Positions 1 through 9,711 of a stretch of DNA of 64,000 nt are shown here, one piece after another. Source of the stretch: Bradyrhizobium elkanii USDA 76 (GTDB lineage Bacteria; Pseudomonadota; Alphaproteobacteria; Rhizobiales; Xanthobacteraceae); contig NZ_CP066356.1 in assembly GCF_023278185.1 (NCBI RefSeq), positions 5,572,001 to 5,636,000 on the forward strand. Direction: 5' to 3'. Under the pieces are notes generated by a model. The model ran no database searches and was not told the origin of the DNA. It was given only the letters and a program-made list of their open reading frames with translations. Within the stretch, counting starts at the first letter, position 1. The number at the start of each line of letters is the position of its first letter. The position numbers were made by a program, and so were the translations under genes.

Positions 1-1
1 G

Positions 2-355
2 GTCGACTTCGCGATCGCGGCCGAGCGCGACCAGCACATGGAGCCGGTGGCGGCGATCCGCCAGGCCGCCCTGCTCCGCTTCCGCCCGATCATGATGACG
101 ACGATGGCCGCTTTGCTCGGCGGCGTGCCGCTGATGCTCGGGACCGGCACCGGCTCGGAAATCCGCCAGCCGCTCGGCTACGCCATGGTCGGCGGCCTGA
201 TCGTCAGCCAGGCGCTGACGCTGTTCACGACGCCGGTCGTCTATCTCTATCTCGACAAGCTCTCCAACGCGTTTGCCAACTGGGGCCGCTCGCCGCCCGC
301 CGACCACGACGCTGACGACGGCGAGCATGGATCGGTCAAGGAGGCCGCCGAGTGA
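2..355 (+). CDS. RND-family multidrug efflux permease, C-terminal end (5' truncated)
   Basis: The reading frame is open from base 2 and ends in a TGA, so only about the last 117 residues of a protein of roughly 1,000-1,050 residues are present. The segment has the features of the last transmembrane part of an RND inner-membrane pump: an RFRPI motif followed by [11 protein letters not shown], a GTGTGSE loop, then the [21 protein letters not shown] helix. These pumps exchange protons for drugs or lipophilic compounds and work with a periplasmic adaptor and a TolC-like channel. The sequence most resembles the MdtB/MdtC or AcrB type. The acidic tail after the last helix is variable in the family. 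Substrate cannot be judged from this fragment. Confidence 0.9.
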   Translation, partial: VDFAIAAERDQHMEPVAAIRQAALLRFRPIMMTTMAALLGGVPLMLGTGTGSEIRQPLGYAMVGGLIVSQALTLFTTPVVYLYLDKLSNAFANWGRSPPADHDADDGEHGSVKEAAE

Positions 356-412
356 CTTGACTTTGCCGGCATCACGGCACATCCGAAAGATGTCCATTTC
401 GGAGCCGGTACC

Positions 413-967
413 GTGAAGATTGTCGCAAAGTCGCTCTTCGTCCTGTTGACCTTGTTCGGCATGGCCCACGCTGGCCACGCCCAGACAGCCAAGAGCAAGA
501 ACGCGCCCGCTCCGGCAGCCGCTCCCGCCGCGCCTCAGGGTGATGCAGCAGCCCCCAACAATTCCGGCTGGATCGCGCGCTGCACCAGTGCGAGCCGCGA
601 TGCCCCGCTCGAATGCGCGATGGAACAGACCGCGGTGCTCACCAAGACCGGCCAGCTCATCGTGCTGGTCAATATCCGCGTTCCCGGCGACACCCGCACG
701 CCGGTTGCGCTGATCCAGCTTCCACTCGGATTGAACCTGCCTGTCGGCGCCAAGCTGCAGATCGACGACGGCAAGGCTGTCGACGTGCCGATCCAGACCT
801 GCGAGGCGCGCGGCTGCTACATCAATACGCCGATCTCCGCCGATGTCCTGAGCCAGCTGAAATCGGGCAAGCAGCTCAAGGTGTCGTTCCAGAATCTCGG
901 CAAGGAAACCATCTCGATCCCGATGCCGCTCGCCGACTTCGCGACGGTCTACGACAAGATCAAGTAA
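413..967 (+). CDS. IalB (invasion-associated locus B) family secreted protein
   Basis: A 184-residue protein with an N-terminal signal peptide (about residues 1-23, ending AHAGHAQ), an Ala/Pro-rich linker, and a C-terminal beta-rich domain of the IalB type. That domain begins near residue 50 (NNSGWIARC) and contains two Cys pairs, including CEARGCYI, which probably form disulfides in the periplasm. IalB proteins were named from Bartonella but occur throughout the Rhizobiales as periplasmic or envelope proteins of uncertain function. The start is a GTG at 413; the nearest upstream ATG is out of frame. It follows the RND gene by 57 bases and may be co-transcribed. Confidence 0.85.
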   Translation: MKIVAKSLFVLLTLFGMAHAGHAQTAKSKNAPAPAAAPAAPQGDAAAPNNSGWIARCTSASRDAPLECAMEQTAVLTKTGQLIVLVNIRVPGDTRTPVALIQLPLGLNLPVGAKLQIDDGKAVDVPIQTCEARGCYINTPISADVLSQLKSGKQLKVSFQNLGKETISIPMPLADFATVYDKIK

Positions 968-977
968 CGCCGCGCAA

Positions 978-1385
978 TTATCGCTCCCGCTTGTAGAGGA
1001 ACGCGTTGTCCGGCTGCGGCATGCCGATGGTCTTGTAGAACCCGATCGAGTCCGGCGCCGACAACAGCAGGCACATCGATTCAGGTCCGGCGAGGCGCCG
1101 CGTTTCCGCGATCAGGCGCTTGCCGATGCCATGTCCCTGATACCCGCGATCGACCGCAAGGTCGGACAAATAGCAGCAATAAGCGAAATCGGTCAGCGCG
1201 CGCGACACGCCGACCAGCTTGCCTGCCTTCCGCGCCGTCACGATCAGATTCGCATTGGCGATCATGCGCTCCATCCGGTCGGTATCCGCCAGCGGTCGCC
1301 GCTCGCCGAGGCCCGACTGCCGCAGCACCTCGATGAACTCGTCGACGCCGATCGACGCTTCGCGGGCGTAGAGAATTTCGTCCAT
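978..1385 (-). CDS. GNAT-family N-acetyltransferase
   Basis: A 135-residue protein of the GNAT fold. The acetyl-CoA pyrophosphate loop is visible as RGYQGHGIGKRL, preceded by the strand LSDLAVD, and the C-terminal part has the SIGFYKTIGM element common in the family. The frame is open further upstream to 1433, but the ATG at 1385 (MDEILYARE) starts where the fold starts and is preferred. Substrate is unknown. It is convergent with the IalB-like gene, with only 10 bases between stop codons. Confidence 0.85.
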   Translation of the reverse strand: MDEILYAREASIGVDEFIEVLRQSGLGERRPLADTDRMERMIANANLIVTARKAGKLVGVSRALTDFAYCCYLSDLAVDRGYQGHGIGKRLIAETRRLAGPESMCLLLSAPDSIGFYKTIGMPQPDNAFLYKRER

Positions 1386-1557
1386 CACCTTAAACCTCTG
1401 TCGCAACGGGCCGGACCACACGCGCGAGACCATGGTGGATTACGCCGAACTGATCCACCCTCATGTCGTGATGGCACACCGCGTCCTGCATCAGGCGCAG
1501 GCCGCGCCCGGCAATCTCGTCGACATTTCAGAGGATGACCGCGCCACCGAGGCAGAT

Positions 1558-1631
1558 TGGCTGGGGAACCTGGATTCGAACCAAGACAAACAGAGTCAGA
1601 GTCTGTTGTGCTACCGTTACACCATTCCCCA
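1558..1631 (-). tRNA. tRNA-Gln (anticodon CTG)
   Basis: Read on the minus strand, the 74 bases fold as a full cloverleaf: acceptor arm TGGGGAA/TTCCCCA, a D arm with GGTAGC, anticodon stem ACAGA/TCTGT with the seven-base loop CTCTGAC (anticodon CTG, reading CAG), and a T arm containing GGTTCGAATCC. The discriminator G and the CCA end are encoded. No integrase gene or duplicated 3' end is visible beside it, so it does not appear to be an occupied integration site. Confidence 0.97.
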
Positions 1632-1852
1632 AGAATAGTCCGTGGTATCAACAGCTTAGCTGGATGACTGGACATCTCGGCGCAGCGGGTTCGCCTGCCA
1701 AATCAGCGCCCGCGCGAGAGCGACCTTCTACCCGCTTGGTCCCACGCTTGGCAAGCATTGTTGGCAAGGAATGGGCGTGAAAATCGCGGCCGGACCGCCG
1801 ACCACCCGAATGCGAGCATCGACAGGCGGCAGCTTCCCCTCCGGTCGCGGCG

Positions 1853-2056
1853 TCAAAGGCTTCCATGAAGGAATTCAAGGACGATGAGCGGATCGATGGC
1901 AAGGAATGCCCCGACGCTGAACCCAACAATGCCGAGCGCGATCGCGCCGATCCAGCCATGATGCGCCCACCCATAGCTCGCGCCGATCAGCGTCCCGAGC
2001 CCGATCATGGAAACCGCCCACCCGATGTGGGCGACGACCTTGAGCACCTTGATCAT
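1853..2056 (-). CDS. Small hypothetical membrane protein
   Basis: A 67-residue protein that is mostly two hydrophobic helices (about residues 7-29 and 34-55) joined by a YGWAHHGW turn, ending LEFLHGSL. The ATG at 2056 (MIKVLKVVAHIGWA) begins directly before the first helix; the longer frame to 2161 adds a charged, low-complexity segment and is probably not translated. There is no recognisable family and the ribosome-binding site is weak. The hydrophobic pattern is what argues for a gene. Confidence 0.55.
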   Translation of the reverse strand: MIKVLKVVAHIGWAVSMIGLGTLIGASYGWAHHGWIGAIALGIVGFSVGAFLAIDPLIVLEFLHGSL

Positions 2057-2267
2057 TCGCGATCCACCGTCGGGACACACCTCCCACGCGGAAGCCCTGC
2101 TCAATCTCCGGCAATTCTGCCGACCTCTCTGATAGGTCGATCCTGCAAGCGGCGCGTTCAACCGCTGCGCTCCGCACGTCCCCTGACAAAGCGCCGCACC
2201 ATCGCGTTGCCGCGGCGGCGCACGAGGCCATACGGTTCTAGTCGGCGGATGCCCCCGCCGCCCGGCC

Positions 2268-4748
2268 TCAGTACAGCCCGCCCGTCCCTGACCGCATCAC
2301 GGCCCGATCGGCGTCCGGCGAAATGCCCTGCTGGGTGCCGTCGATCACGTCGGTGCCGGCGACCATCCCGGGATCATTGAACGGCGGCGCCTGGCCCGGC
2401 TTGAAGGCTTCGAGCACCACGCCCCTGTTCTGGCCAGGCGGGGCACGCTGGCCGGTCTTGGCATCGACCAGGACCAGCCGGATACCGACCGGCTGCTTGA
2501 ACGGGGTGGCGGGCTTGTCGGCCAGCGCGAGCTTCAGGAAGTCGCGCGCGATCGGCGCCGCGGTATGGCCGGCCTGCGCGTTGCGGCCGAGCGAGCGCGG
2601 CTTGTCGTAGCCGACATAGAGACCGACCACGAGGTCCGGCGAGAAGCCGACGAACCAGAGATCCTTGGCCTCGTTCGAGGTGCCGGTCTTGCCGGCGAGC
2701 GGCTTGCCGACCTCTTTCAGCGCGGTGCCGGTACCGGCCTGAATCACGCCCTCCATCAGCGAGGTGATCTGGTAGGCGGACATCGCGTCGAGCACCCGCT
2801 CGCGGCGGTCGACGAGCTGCGGCTCCGGCTGGTTCTTCCAGCCCTCCGGCGCGTCGCAGCCGCGACATTCGCGCTGATCGTGCTTGAAGATGGTGTGGCC
2901 GTAGCGGTCCTGGATGCGATCGATCAGGGTCGGCTTCACGCGGACGCCGCCATTGGCGATCATCGAATAGGCCGTGGCCATCCGCATCACTGTGGTCTCG
3001 CCGGCGCCGAGCGCATAGGCAAGATAGTTCGGCAACTCGTCATAGACGCCGAAGCGCTTTGCATACTCGCCGATCAGCGGCATGCCGATTTCCTGCGCCA
3101 GCCGCACGGTCACGGTGTTGAGCGACAGCCGCAGCGCGTTGCGCAGCGTCACCTGGCCCTGATACTTGCCGGTGGAGAAGTTTTCGGGCCGCCAGATGTT
3201 GCCCTGCCCCTGGTCGATCTCGATCGGGGCGTCGATCATCATGGTCGAGCCGGTGTAGCCGTTGTCGAGCGCCGACGAATAGACGATCGGCTTGAAGGTC
3301 GAGCCGGGCTGCCGGTAGGCCTGCGTCGCGCGGTTGAACTGGCTCTGGTCGAACGAGAAACCGCCGACCATCGCCAGCACGCGGCCGGTATGCGGATCCA
3401 TCGCCACCATCGCACCCGACAGCTCAGGGATCTGGCGCAGCCGGTACTGGCCTTCGACGCGCTGGCCGTCCTTGCTGAAGAGCGGGTCGGCGTAGATCAC
3501 GTCGCCGGGCTGCAGCACCTGCGCCACCGATGTCGGCGTCTTGCCCTTGCTCTTGGCCCAGCGCACGCCGTCCATCGTGATGATGCCGGTCTCGCGCTGC
3601 TTGCTGATGGCGCCGCCGAGCTCGCGGCCCGGCTGGAAGCCGATCCGTGCCGACTGGTCGTTGCTCTCCAGCACCACCGCCATCCGCCACGGCGAGATGT
3701 CGGACAGCGACTTGATCTCGGCGAGCGGCACGCCCCAGTCACTGGTCAGGTCGAGCTTCTGGATCGCACCGCGATAGCCCTGCTGCTCGTCATAGTTGAC
3801 GAGCCCAGCCACCATGGCCTTGCGGGCCATCACCTGGACCTTGGGGTCGAGCGTGGTACGCACCGACAGGCCGCCCTCATAGAGCTTCTTCTCGCCATAG
3901 CGCTCGAAGATGTCGCGGCGGACTTCTTCCGAGAAATATTCGCCGGCGAAGGTGTGCGCGCCATTGCTGCGGTTGGTGACGGTCAGCGGCTCCTTGCGCG
4001 CCTTGTCGGCGTCGGCGGCGGTGATCCAGCCGTTCTCCTGCAGGCGGTCGATCACGTAGTTGCGGCGTTCGACGGCGCGCGCGCGGTTGCGCACCGGATG
4101 CAGGCTGGCCGGCATTTTCGGCAGCGCCGCCAGATAGGCCGCTTCCGCGACCGTCAGTTCATTGACGGACTTGTCGAAATACACCAGCGAGGCCGCCGCG
4201 ATGCCGTAGGCGCCAAGGCCGAGATAGATTTCGTTGAGATAGAGCTCGAGGATCTTGTCCTTGGAGTAAGCCCGCTCGATTCGCATCGCCAGCAAGGCTT
4301 CCTTGATCTTGCGGGTGAACGACACCTCGTTGGTCAAAAGGAAGTTCTTGGCGACCTGCTGGGTGATGGTCGAGGCGCCCTGCGGCCGCCGGTTGGAACC
4401 GAAGTTCTGGATGTAGGCGACGCCGGCGCGCGCCATGCCGGTGTAGTCGACGCCGCCATGCTCGTAGAAATTCTTGTCCTCGGCGGCGAGGAACGCGTTG
4501 ATCACGAGCTTCGGCACCGCCTGGATCGGCAGATAGAGCCTGCGCTCCTTGGCGTATTCGCCGAGCAGCGAGCCGTCGGCCGCGTGCACGCGGGTCATCA
4601 CCGGCGGCTCGTAGTTCTGGAGCTGCGAATAGTCGGGCAGGTCCTTGGAGAAATGCCAGAACAGCCCTGCGACCGCGGCCAGACCGGCCAGGAACAGGAT
4701 GGTGCCTGCGGTGAACAGGAACCCGAAGAACCGCAACAGAAATTTCAT
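2268..4748 (-). CDS. mrcA: Penicillin-binding protein 1A (bifunctional class A PBP)
   Basis: An 826-residue class A penicillin-binding protein that polymerises and cross-links peptidoglycan at the outer face of the inner membrane. One N-terminal membrane anchor (about 7-32) is followed by a GT51 glycosyltransferase domain with the catalytic Glu90 in EDKNFYEHGG, RPQGASTITQQ (121-131) and the KILELYLNEIYLG helix (165-177). An OB-like insert precedes the transpeptidase domain, where the active-site motifs are S483-T-F-K486, S542-L-N544 and K687-T-G-T690. All catalytic motifs are intact. The length matches the alphaproteobacterial PBP1A type. Rhizobial genomes usually carry more than one class A PBP, so this may be one of several. 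Confidence 0.95.
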   Translation of the reverse strand: MKFLLRFFGFLFTAGTILFLAGLAAVAGLFWHFSKDLPDYSQLQNYEPPVMTRVHAADGSLLGEYAKERRLYLPIQAVPKLVINAFLAAEDKNFYEHGGVDYTGMARAGVAYIQNFGSNRRPQGASTITQQVAKNFLLTNEVSFTRKIKEALLAMRIERAYSKDKILELYLNEIYLGLGAYGIAAASLVYFDKSVNELTVAEAAYLAALPKMPASLHPVRNRARAVERRNYVIDRLQENGWITAADADKARKEPLTVTNRSNGAHTFAGEYFSEEVRRDIFERYGEKKLYEGGLSVRTTLDPKVQVMARKAMVAGLVNYDEQQGYRGAIQKLDLTSDWGVPLAEIKSLSDISPWRMAVVLESNDQSARIGFQPGRELGGAISKQRETGIITMDGVRWAKSKGKTPTSVAQVLQPGDVIYADPLFSKDGQRVEGQYRLRQIPELSGAMVAMDPHTGRVLAMVGGFSFDQSQFNRATQAYRQPGSTFKPIVYSSALDNGYTGSTMMIDAPIEIDQGQGNIWRPENFSTGKYQGQVTLRNALRLSLNTVTVRLAQEIGMPLIGEYAKRFGVYDELPNYLAYALGAGETTVMRMATAYSMIANGGVRVKPTLIDRIQDRYGHTIFKHDQRECRGCDAPEGWKNQPEPQLVDRRERVLDAMSAYQITSLMEGVIQAGTGTALKEVGKPLAGKTGTSNEAKDLWFVGFSPDLVVGLYVGYDKPRSLGRNAQAGHTAAPIARDFLKLALADKPATPFKQPVGIRLVLVDAKTGQRAPPGQNRGVVLEAFKPGQAPPFNDPGMVAGTDVIDGTQQGISPDADRAVMRSGTGGLY

Positions 4749-5213
4749 CGATCAGATTTCCGTGGCGAATACGTCGCTCGTTCTGAGCGCGCTGCGTGCC
4801 ACTTAGGCCGCCCGGTATATCGGTCGCTCCATGGACCTGCAATTCAACACCGGAGAATTAAAGCAAGCCAGGCGTCAAACTTATGCCATAGAGCCCGGCT
4901 CGCACCCGCAGCCAAATCGGCAGACCTCGCCGACTGGCCGTGCCCCGTGGAGGCTGCGTCGATCTCCGCTGCAGCGCTGCGCGATTCGCGCTCCGCGCCT
5001 GATAGCGCTGCGGTCTCGCTGCGCTTGCGCGGAAAGCACGTTACGAAGGAAAAGCGCGGGCCTGACGGATCGATTCCCTATCCGGCCGCCGATTTGGGGG
5101 CTGCGACATCAGAAACCGGTGGACAGGGCCGGCGCGCCGATCAGATTAAGGATTTGTTAACTATAACTACCGCAAGTTGTTGGCATACACCGACTCGCGA
5201 CGGGCTGATTTGG
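4749..5213. other. Intergenic region upstream of PBP1A and the coiled-coil protein
   Basis: About 465 bases between two divergent genes. No convincing gene is seen; reading frames crossing it are low-complexity extensions of antisense frames. It must hold the promoter of the PBP1A gene. The part at 5140-5175 is AT-richer than its surroundings (GGATTTGTTAACTATAAC) and could belong to the promoter of the rightward gene. Confidence 0.5.
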
Positions 5214-5291
5214 ATGGCACTGCGCGGATTTAGACGGCCATTTGCGGCCGACCCGAATGTCGTTGGATTTCCAAGACCACCCACATCGGCC

Positions 5292-5642
5292 ATGGGCACA
5301 GAAGCCTTGGACCTCGTCTATCAGGCGGCGGATTTGTTCCGCAGCATCGAGGACCGGGCCCGCGCCGGCGAAGCCCGCGCCGAGGCCGCCGAACAGGCGC
5401 AGCTCGAAATCATCGCCGCCACCGAGCGCAAATTGAGGGACGCGTCGCGGGCGCTCGAGGAAGCCCGACGGCGCATCGAGTCCCAACAGGAGCAGCTCGA
5501 TGCGGCCGAATTCCGGGCCCAGGCCGCCGAGGCCGAGGCGCGCGAAGCCAAGCAATCCCTGGCCCTGGTCGAAGACGCGATCCGCCGGCGCCTGCTGCTG
5601 ACCAGCGGGCACGACGACGGCAGGTCGGCGGCCGTCGCCTGA
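5292..5642 (+). CDS. Hypothetical coiled-coil protein
   Basis: A 116-residue protein of unknown function. After a short N-terminal segment (TEALDLVYQAADLFRSIEDRA) almost the whole chain is Ala/Glu/Arg-rich with heptad spacing (about residues 20-100), indicating a long helical coiled coil, followed by a short tail. The ATG at 5292 is a conservative choice. An in-frame ATG at 5214 would add 26 residues (MALRGFRRPFAADPN...) and is equally possible; neither has a strong ribosome-binding site. Several large antisense frames cover this region but are weaker candidates. Confidence 0.65.
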   Translation: MGTEALDLVYQAADLFRSIEDRARAGEARAEAAEQAQLEIIAATERKLRDASRALEEARRRIESQQEQLDAAEFRAQAAEAEAREAKQSLALVEDAIRRRLLLTSGHDDGRSAAVA

Positions 5643-5756
5643 CGCGCGGGATCAATTGGAGCGGTAGCCCGCATGAGCCGAGCGACATGCGGGAGCTCAA
5701 CAAGACCCGGTATCGCTTCGCTCATCCGGGCTACGGGTTGGCATTGGGCGTCACGC

Positions 5757-7493
5757 TCAATACCCCGCAGCGAGCCCCGAATTGCGGCGTGGGTCGTTCG
5801 CGCCATAGAAGCGGTTGTTGCCGACCGGCTTGCCGCCCAGCGATGGCGCGCCGACGATGATCACCGCGAGGTGGTTGGCCGGCTGCGGCGGGCCGAATTT
5901 GTGGCCCATGCCCTCCAGGATCTTCCGCGTGTCCGGCGACAGCGTGAAGTCCTCGAGGTTGGTCGCCTCCGGAAGCCATTGCTGGTGGAAGCGCGGCATG
6001 TCCACGGCCTCCTGCGCGTTCATGCCGTAGTCGATGGCATTGATCATCGTCAGCAGCACGGCGGTGATGATGCGGCTGCCGCCCGGGGTGCCCATCACGA
6101 TGACCGGCTTGCCGTCCTTGGAGACGATGGTCGGGCTCATCGAGGACAGCGGACGCTTGCCGGGGACGATCGCATTGGCCTCCCCCTGCACCAGCCCATA
6201 CAGGTTCGGCACGCCGACCTTGGCGGTGAAGTCGTCCATCTCGTCATTCAGCAGCACGCCGGTCTTGGCCGCCGTCACCTTGGCGCCGAACCAGTCGTTC
6301 AGCGTGTAGGTGACCGACACCGCATTGCCGTCCTTGTCGGCAATCGAATAGTGCGTGGTGTTGCTGCCCTCATGCGGCGGAACGCCGGGCCTGATGTCCC
6401 TGGAGACGCCGGCCTTTGCCGGGTCGATCGCGGCACGGATCTTCGCGGCGTAAGTCTTGTCGAGTAGGCGCTCGAGCGGATTCTTCACGAAGTCCGGATC
6501 GCCGAGATAGCTGTTGCGGTCGACATAGGCGTGGCGCATCGCCTCGATCTGGTAGTGCACCGCCTGCGCCGAATGGTAGCCGAGCTCCTTCAGCGGATAG
6601 CCTTCGAGGATGTTGAGCATCTCGCAGATCACCACCCCGCCCGAGCTAGGCGGCGGCGCCGAGACCACGTGGTAACCGCGATAGTCACATTCGACCGGCG
6701 CCAGCTCGCGAACCCTGTAGTTGTCCAGATCCTCCTGCGTCAGCAGGCCCTTGCCGCCCTGGCTCGCGGCGACGATCGCCGCACCGACCCAACCCTTGTA
6801 GAAGCCATCCGTGCCGCGCTTGCTGATCTCGCGCAGCGTCTCGGCGAGCTCATGCTGCGTCAGCCGCTCGCCGACCTGGAACGGCTTTCCATTGTTGAGA
6901 AAGATCGCGGCCGAGGGCGGATCCTGGCGAAGATCGTCGACCGCAGAATCCAACATCTGAATGTCGCCGCGATCGAGCACGAAACCGTCCTCGGCGAGTT
7001 GCAGCGCCGGCGCGATCACGTCGGCGCGCTTCATGGTGCCGTATTTCTCGCGCGCATATTCCATTCCCGCGACCGAACCGGGCACGCCAACGGCGAGATG
7101 GCCCTTGGTGGAGAGGCCGGCGACAATCTTGCCTTCCTTGTCGAGATACATGTCGGCGGTGGCGCCCTTCGGGGCGGTCTCCCGGAAATCCAGGAAGGTC
7201 TTGCGGCCGTCGGCGAACTGGATGGTCATGAATCCGCCGCCACCGAGATTGCCGGCGGCGGGATAAGCCACTGCAAGCGCATAACCAACGGCGACCGCCG
7301 CATCGACCGCATTGCCGCCCCGCTTCAACACCTCGACGCCGACCTGCGTGGCAAGATGTTGCGCCGACACCACCATGCCGTTCTCGGCGGCGACCGGCGC
7401 AACCGACGCCGCATGGCCGGGACCAGGCGCCATGATGGCGATCGAGACAAGCGCGGCGACCATCCACCGCGCGCGTGCATTTGGATTTTTCAT
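5757..7493 (-). CDS. ggt: Gamma-glutamyltransferase (gamma-glutamyltranspeptidase)
   Basis: A 578-residue periplasmic N-terminal-nucleophile hydrolase that removes the gamma-glutamyl group from glutathione and related compounds. A signal peptide occupies about residues 1-28. The precursor should cleave itself before Thr379 in the motif SNTTHYSIADKDGNAV, giving large and small subunits. Substrate-binding elements are present: Arg104 in LDFRETAP, the GNLGGGGF loop (81-88), and the later SSMSPT and GTPGGSRI segments. Length and motif order are normal for the family. It is a single gene, with an amino acid permease on the same strand just upstream that could take up released amino acids. Confidence 0.95.
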   Translation of the reverse strand: MKNPNARARWMVAALVSIAIMAPGPGHAASVAPVAAENGMVVSAQHLATQVGVEVLKRGGNAVDAAVAVGYALAVAYPAAGNLGGGGFMTIQFADGRKTFLDFRETAPKGATADMYLDKEGKIVAGLSTKGHLAVGVPGSVAGMEYAREKYGTMKRADVIAPALQLAEDGFVLDRGDIQMLDSAVDDLRQDPPSAAIFLNNGKPFQVGERLTQHELAETLREISKRGTDGFYKGWVGAAIVAASQGGKGLLTQEDLDNYRVRELAPVECDYRGYHVVSAPPPSSGGVVICEMLNILEGYPLKELGYHSAQAVHYQIEAMRHAYVDRNSYLGDPDFVKNPLERLLDKTYAAKIRAAIDPAKAGVSRDIRPGVPPHEGSNTTHYSIADKDGNAVSVTYTLNDWFGAKVTAAKTGVLLNDEMDDFTAKVGVPNLYGLVQGEANAIVPGKRPLSSMSPTIVSKDGKPVIVMGTPGGSRIITAVLLTMINAIDYGMNAQEAVDMPRFHQQWLPEATNLEDFTLSPDTRKILEGMGHKFGPPQPANHLAVIIVGAPSLGGKPVGNNRFYGANDPRRNSGLAAGY

Positions 7494-7576
7494 GAAGCCT
7501 CCCGGGACCTGCGCCGACTGTCGCGGCTTGCGGCGCTATCTCAACGCGTACATCTAGCAGGCCGCACGCGCGCGTA

Positions 7577-9088
7577 CTATAGGCCCGCGTGGTCCCCGCC
7601 GCTCGCCCGCAGCCGGCTGTGCCGTCTGCCATAGGCCGCATAGATCACAAGCCCGATCATTAGCCACACCGCGAGCCTGATCCAGGTGTCGAGCGGCAGC
7701 CCGAACATCAGGAACAGCGAGGTTGCAGCGGCAGCCGGGGCCACCAGCCAGATCGCCGGCGCCTTGAACGGACGCGGCAATTCCGGATCGCGCACGCGCA
7801 GCACCAGCGTGCCGATCGAGACCACCGTGAATGCGAACAGCGTGCCGATCGAGACCAGTTCGCCGACCAGCCCGATCGGCAACAGCCCGCCGAGAAGAGC
7901 GGCGACGGTGCCGGCGAAGATGGTCGAGACATAGGGGGTCTGGAAGCGCGGATGGATCTTTGCGGCAAAGCCCGGCAGCAATCCGTCATGCGCCATGGCG
8001 CGAAAAATTCGCGGCTGCGCCAGCAGCATGATGAGGATCACCGACGTCAATCCGAACAGGATGCCGAGCTTGATGAACGGACCGAGCCAGCCGATGCCGA
8101 TCGCGTCGATGCCGACGGCGATCGGATCGGGCACGCCGAGCCGGTCATAGGGCACGATGCCGGTCAGCACGAATCCGACCGCGACATAGAGCGCGGCGCA
8201 GATCACGAGCGAGCCGAGAATGCCGATCGGCATGTCGCGCTCCGGCGTCTTCGCTTCCTGCGCCGCGGTCGAGATCGCGTCGAAGCCGATATAGGCGAAG
8301 AACACCACCGCCGCGCCGCGGACCACGCCGGACCAGCCGAACACGCCAGGACCGGCATTCGGCGGGATCAGCACGCCCTCCGGGTTGCTCGCCGTCACCC
8401 AGTTCGCCAGCGTCACCGAGGAAGCCGCGGTGGCGAGAAACAGCGCGATCACGACGAGCTTTACCACGACGACGAAGCTGGTGAAGCGCGCGGACTCGCG
8501 AATGCCGACCACCAGCAGCGTGGTCACGAAGGCGATGATCGCCATCGCCGGGATGTTGACGACCGCACCGGTCGACGACCACACGCCGGTGTTGACGTCG
8601 TAGGCGAGCGGCGCCGAGGTGAATTGCTGCGGCAGGTTGATGCCGAAATCGCGCATCAAACTGACGAAATAGCCGGACCAACCGACCGAGACCGCGATCG
8701 CGCCGACCGCGTATTCAAGGATCAGGTCCCAGCCGATGATCCAGGCGATCAGTTCGCCGAGCGTGGCATAGGCATAGGTGTAGGCGCTGCCGCAGATCGG
8801 CACCGTCGACGACATCTCGGCGTAGCACAGGCCGGCAAAGGCGCAGGCCACCGCACCAAGCATGAAGGAGAGCGTGACCGCGGGACCGGCATTGGCGGCG
8901 GCCGCGTGGCCCGTCAGCACGAAGATACCGGCGCCGATGATGCCACCGATGCCGAGCGTGACCAGTTGCAATGCCGACAGCGAGCGCCTGAAGACCGGCG
9001 TCTCCGCGTCGCCGTCGGCCCGCGCCGCCTCCCGCAACAGGTCGGAGGTCGACTTTCGGTCCCAGAAACCGGCCAGGGTGTCTGTCAC
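7577..9088 (-). CDS. APC-superfamily amino acid permease (cationic amino acid transporter type)
   Basis: A 503-residue inner-membrane transporter of the amino acid-polyamine-organocation superfamily. After a hydrophilic N-terminus (about 1-35), helix 1 carries the family motif [15 protein letters not shown], and helix 3 has [20 protein letters not shown]. Some 12-14 hydrophobic segments follow, and the loop after helix 8 reads [15 protein letters not shown], which is typical of the YfnA/CAT branch. Substrate is probably an amino acid, but which one cannot be told. It lies 83 bases upstream of ggt on the same strand. Confidence 0.9.
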   Translation of the reverse strand: MTDTLAGFWDRKSTSDLLREAARADGDAETPVFRRSLSALQLVTLGIGGIIGAGIFVLTGHAAAANAGPAVTLSFMLGAVACAFAGLCYAEMSSTVPICGSAYTYAYATLGELIAWIIGWDLILEYAVGAIAVSVGWSGYFVSLMRDFGINLPQQFTSAPLAYDVNTGVWSSTGAVVNIPAMAIIAFVTTLLVVGIRESARFTSFVVVVKLVVIALFLATAASSVTLANWVTASNPEGVLIPPNAGPGVFGWSGVVRGAAVVFFAYIGFDAISTAAQEAKTPERDMPIGILGSLVICAALYVAVGFVLTGIVPYDRLGVPDPIAVGIDAIGIGWLGPFIKLGILFGLTSVILIMLLAQPRIFRAMAHDGLLPGFAAKIHPRFQTPYVSTIFAGTVAALLGGLLPIGLVGELVSIGTLFAFTVVSIGTLVLRVRDPELPRPFKAPAIWLVAPAAAATSLFLMFGLPLDTWIRLAVWLMIGLVIYAAYGRRHSRLRASGGDHAGL

Positions 9089-9222
9089 GCCGGGTGTCCT
9101 CCGCCGCTCGGGTCCGGCGGGACCCGACGCGATCGGCAGACTATAACGCGGCTAACGTCCAGTCGTTCGCGCGCCGGGCGAATGCCGGCGCCCTTATCCA
9201 CCGCCAAGCATGGTGCAGGGCC

Positions 9223-9531
9223 TTATTGGCAGGGATGGCGGCGGCCGTCGCGGCCAAGGAAGGTGCCGGACGCCGGATCGAATGAACGGTAACGCGTGCA
9301 GGCGGAAGATGGCTCGGCCGCGGGCATGGCACCGTAGGCGTTCGCCGGATTGCCGCCATGTCGCGCGGCCTCCTGGGCCTCGCCCCATGGCGTCAGGGCG
9401 CCGCCGTTGATCGCGCTGCGTCCGGGATTTTGCGCGTCGAAATATGCCGGCTCCGACATCTGGGCCGCGACCGGCGTAAACGTCATTCCCACAAGCAGCG
9501 CAACGGCTGCAACGGCCTTGAATCCGGCCAT
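9223..9531 (-). CDS. BA14K-family secreted protein
   Basis: A 102-residue secreted protein. The N-terminus is a signal peptide (MAGFKAVAAVALLVGMTF, cleavage near AAQ). The C-terminus has the BA14K signature CTRYRSFDPASGTFLGRDG ending in HPCQ, with two Cys that can form a disulfide. The family is named from a Brucella 14-kDa immunoreactive protein and is widespread in Rhizobiales; its role is unknown, with lectin-like binding having been proposed. The ATG at 9531 has AGAGG six bases upstream and directly precedes the signal peptide, so it is preferred over the longer frame to 9615. Confidence 0.85.
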   Translation of the reverse strand: MAGFKAVAAVALLVGMTFTPVAAQMSEPAYFDAQNPGRSAINGGALTPWGEAQEAARHGGNPANAYGAMPAAEPSSACTRYRSFDPASGTFLGRDGRRHPCQ

Positions 9532-9711
9532 ATGACCTCTCCGATACATCACCTGAAAACTGTCCAAGAGCGGCGGCGTTGCTCTTGTGCCCGCGATTGA
9601 TGTGGTGACGGCCAAGGACCGGACACAGGGACCAGGAGGTCACAATGGCGCGAGCCCAGCCGTCTGCCCGGCACCGCAACCGCAGCCCGAGACATACGTC
9701 CAGCCGACGCT

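Noticed and set aside
1558..1631. tRNA-Gln as an integration site for a mobile element
   Set aside because: No integrase gene, no repeated tRNA 3' end and ordinary genes on both sides.
2565..5642. Very long rightward open frame (over 1,000 codons) opposite the PBP1A gene
   Set aside because: It is antisense to a gene with complete catalytic motifs, and its translation is His/Arg/Ala-rich without any fold pattern. Only the last part from 5292 (or 5214) looks like a true protein. GC-rich DNA gives such frames by chance.
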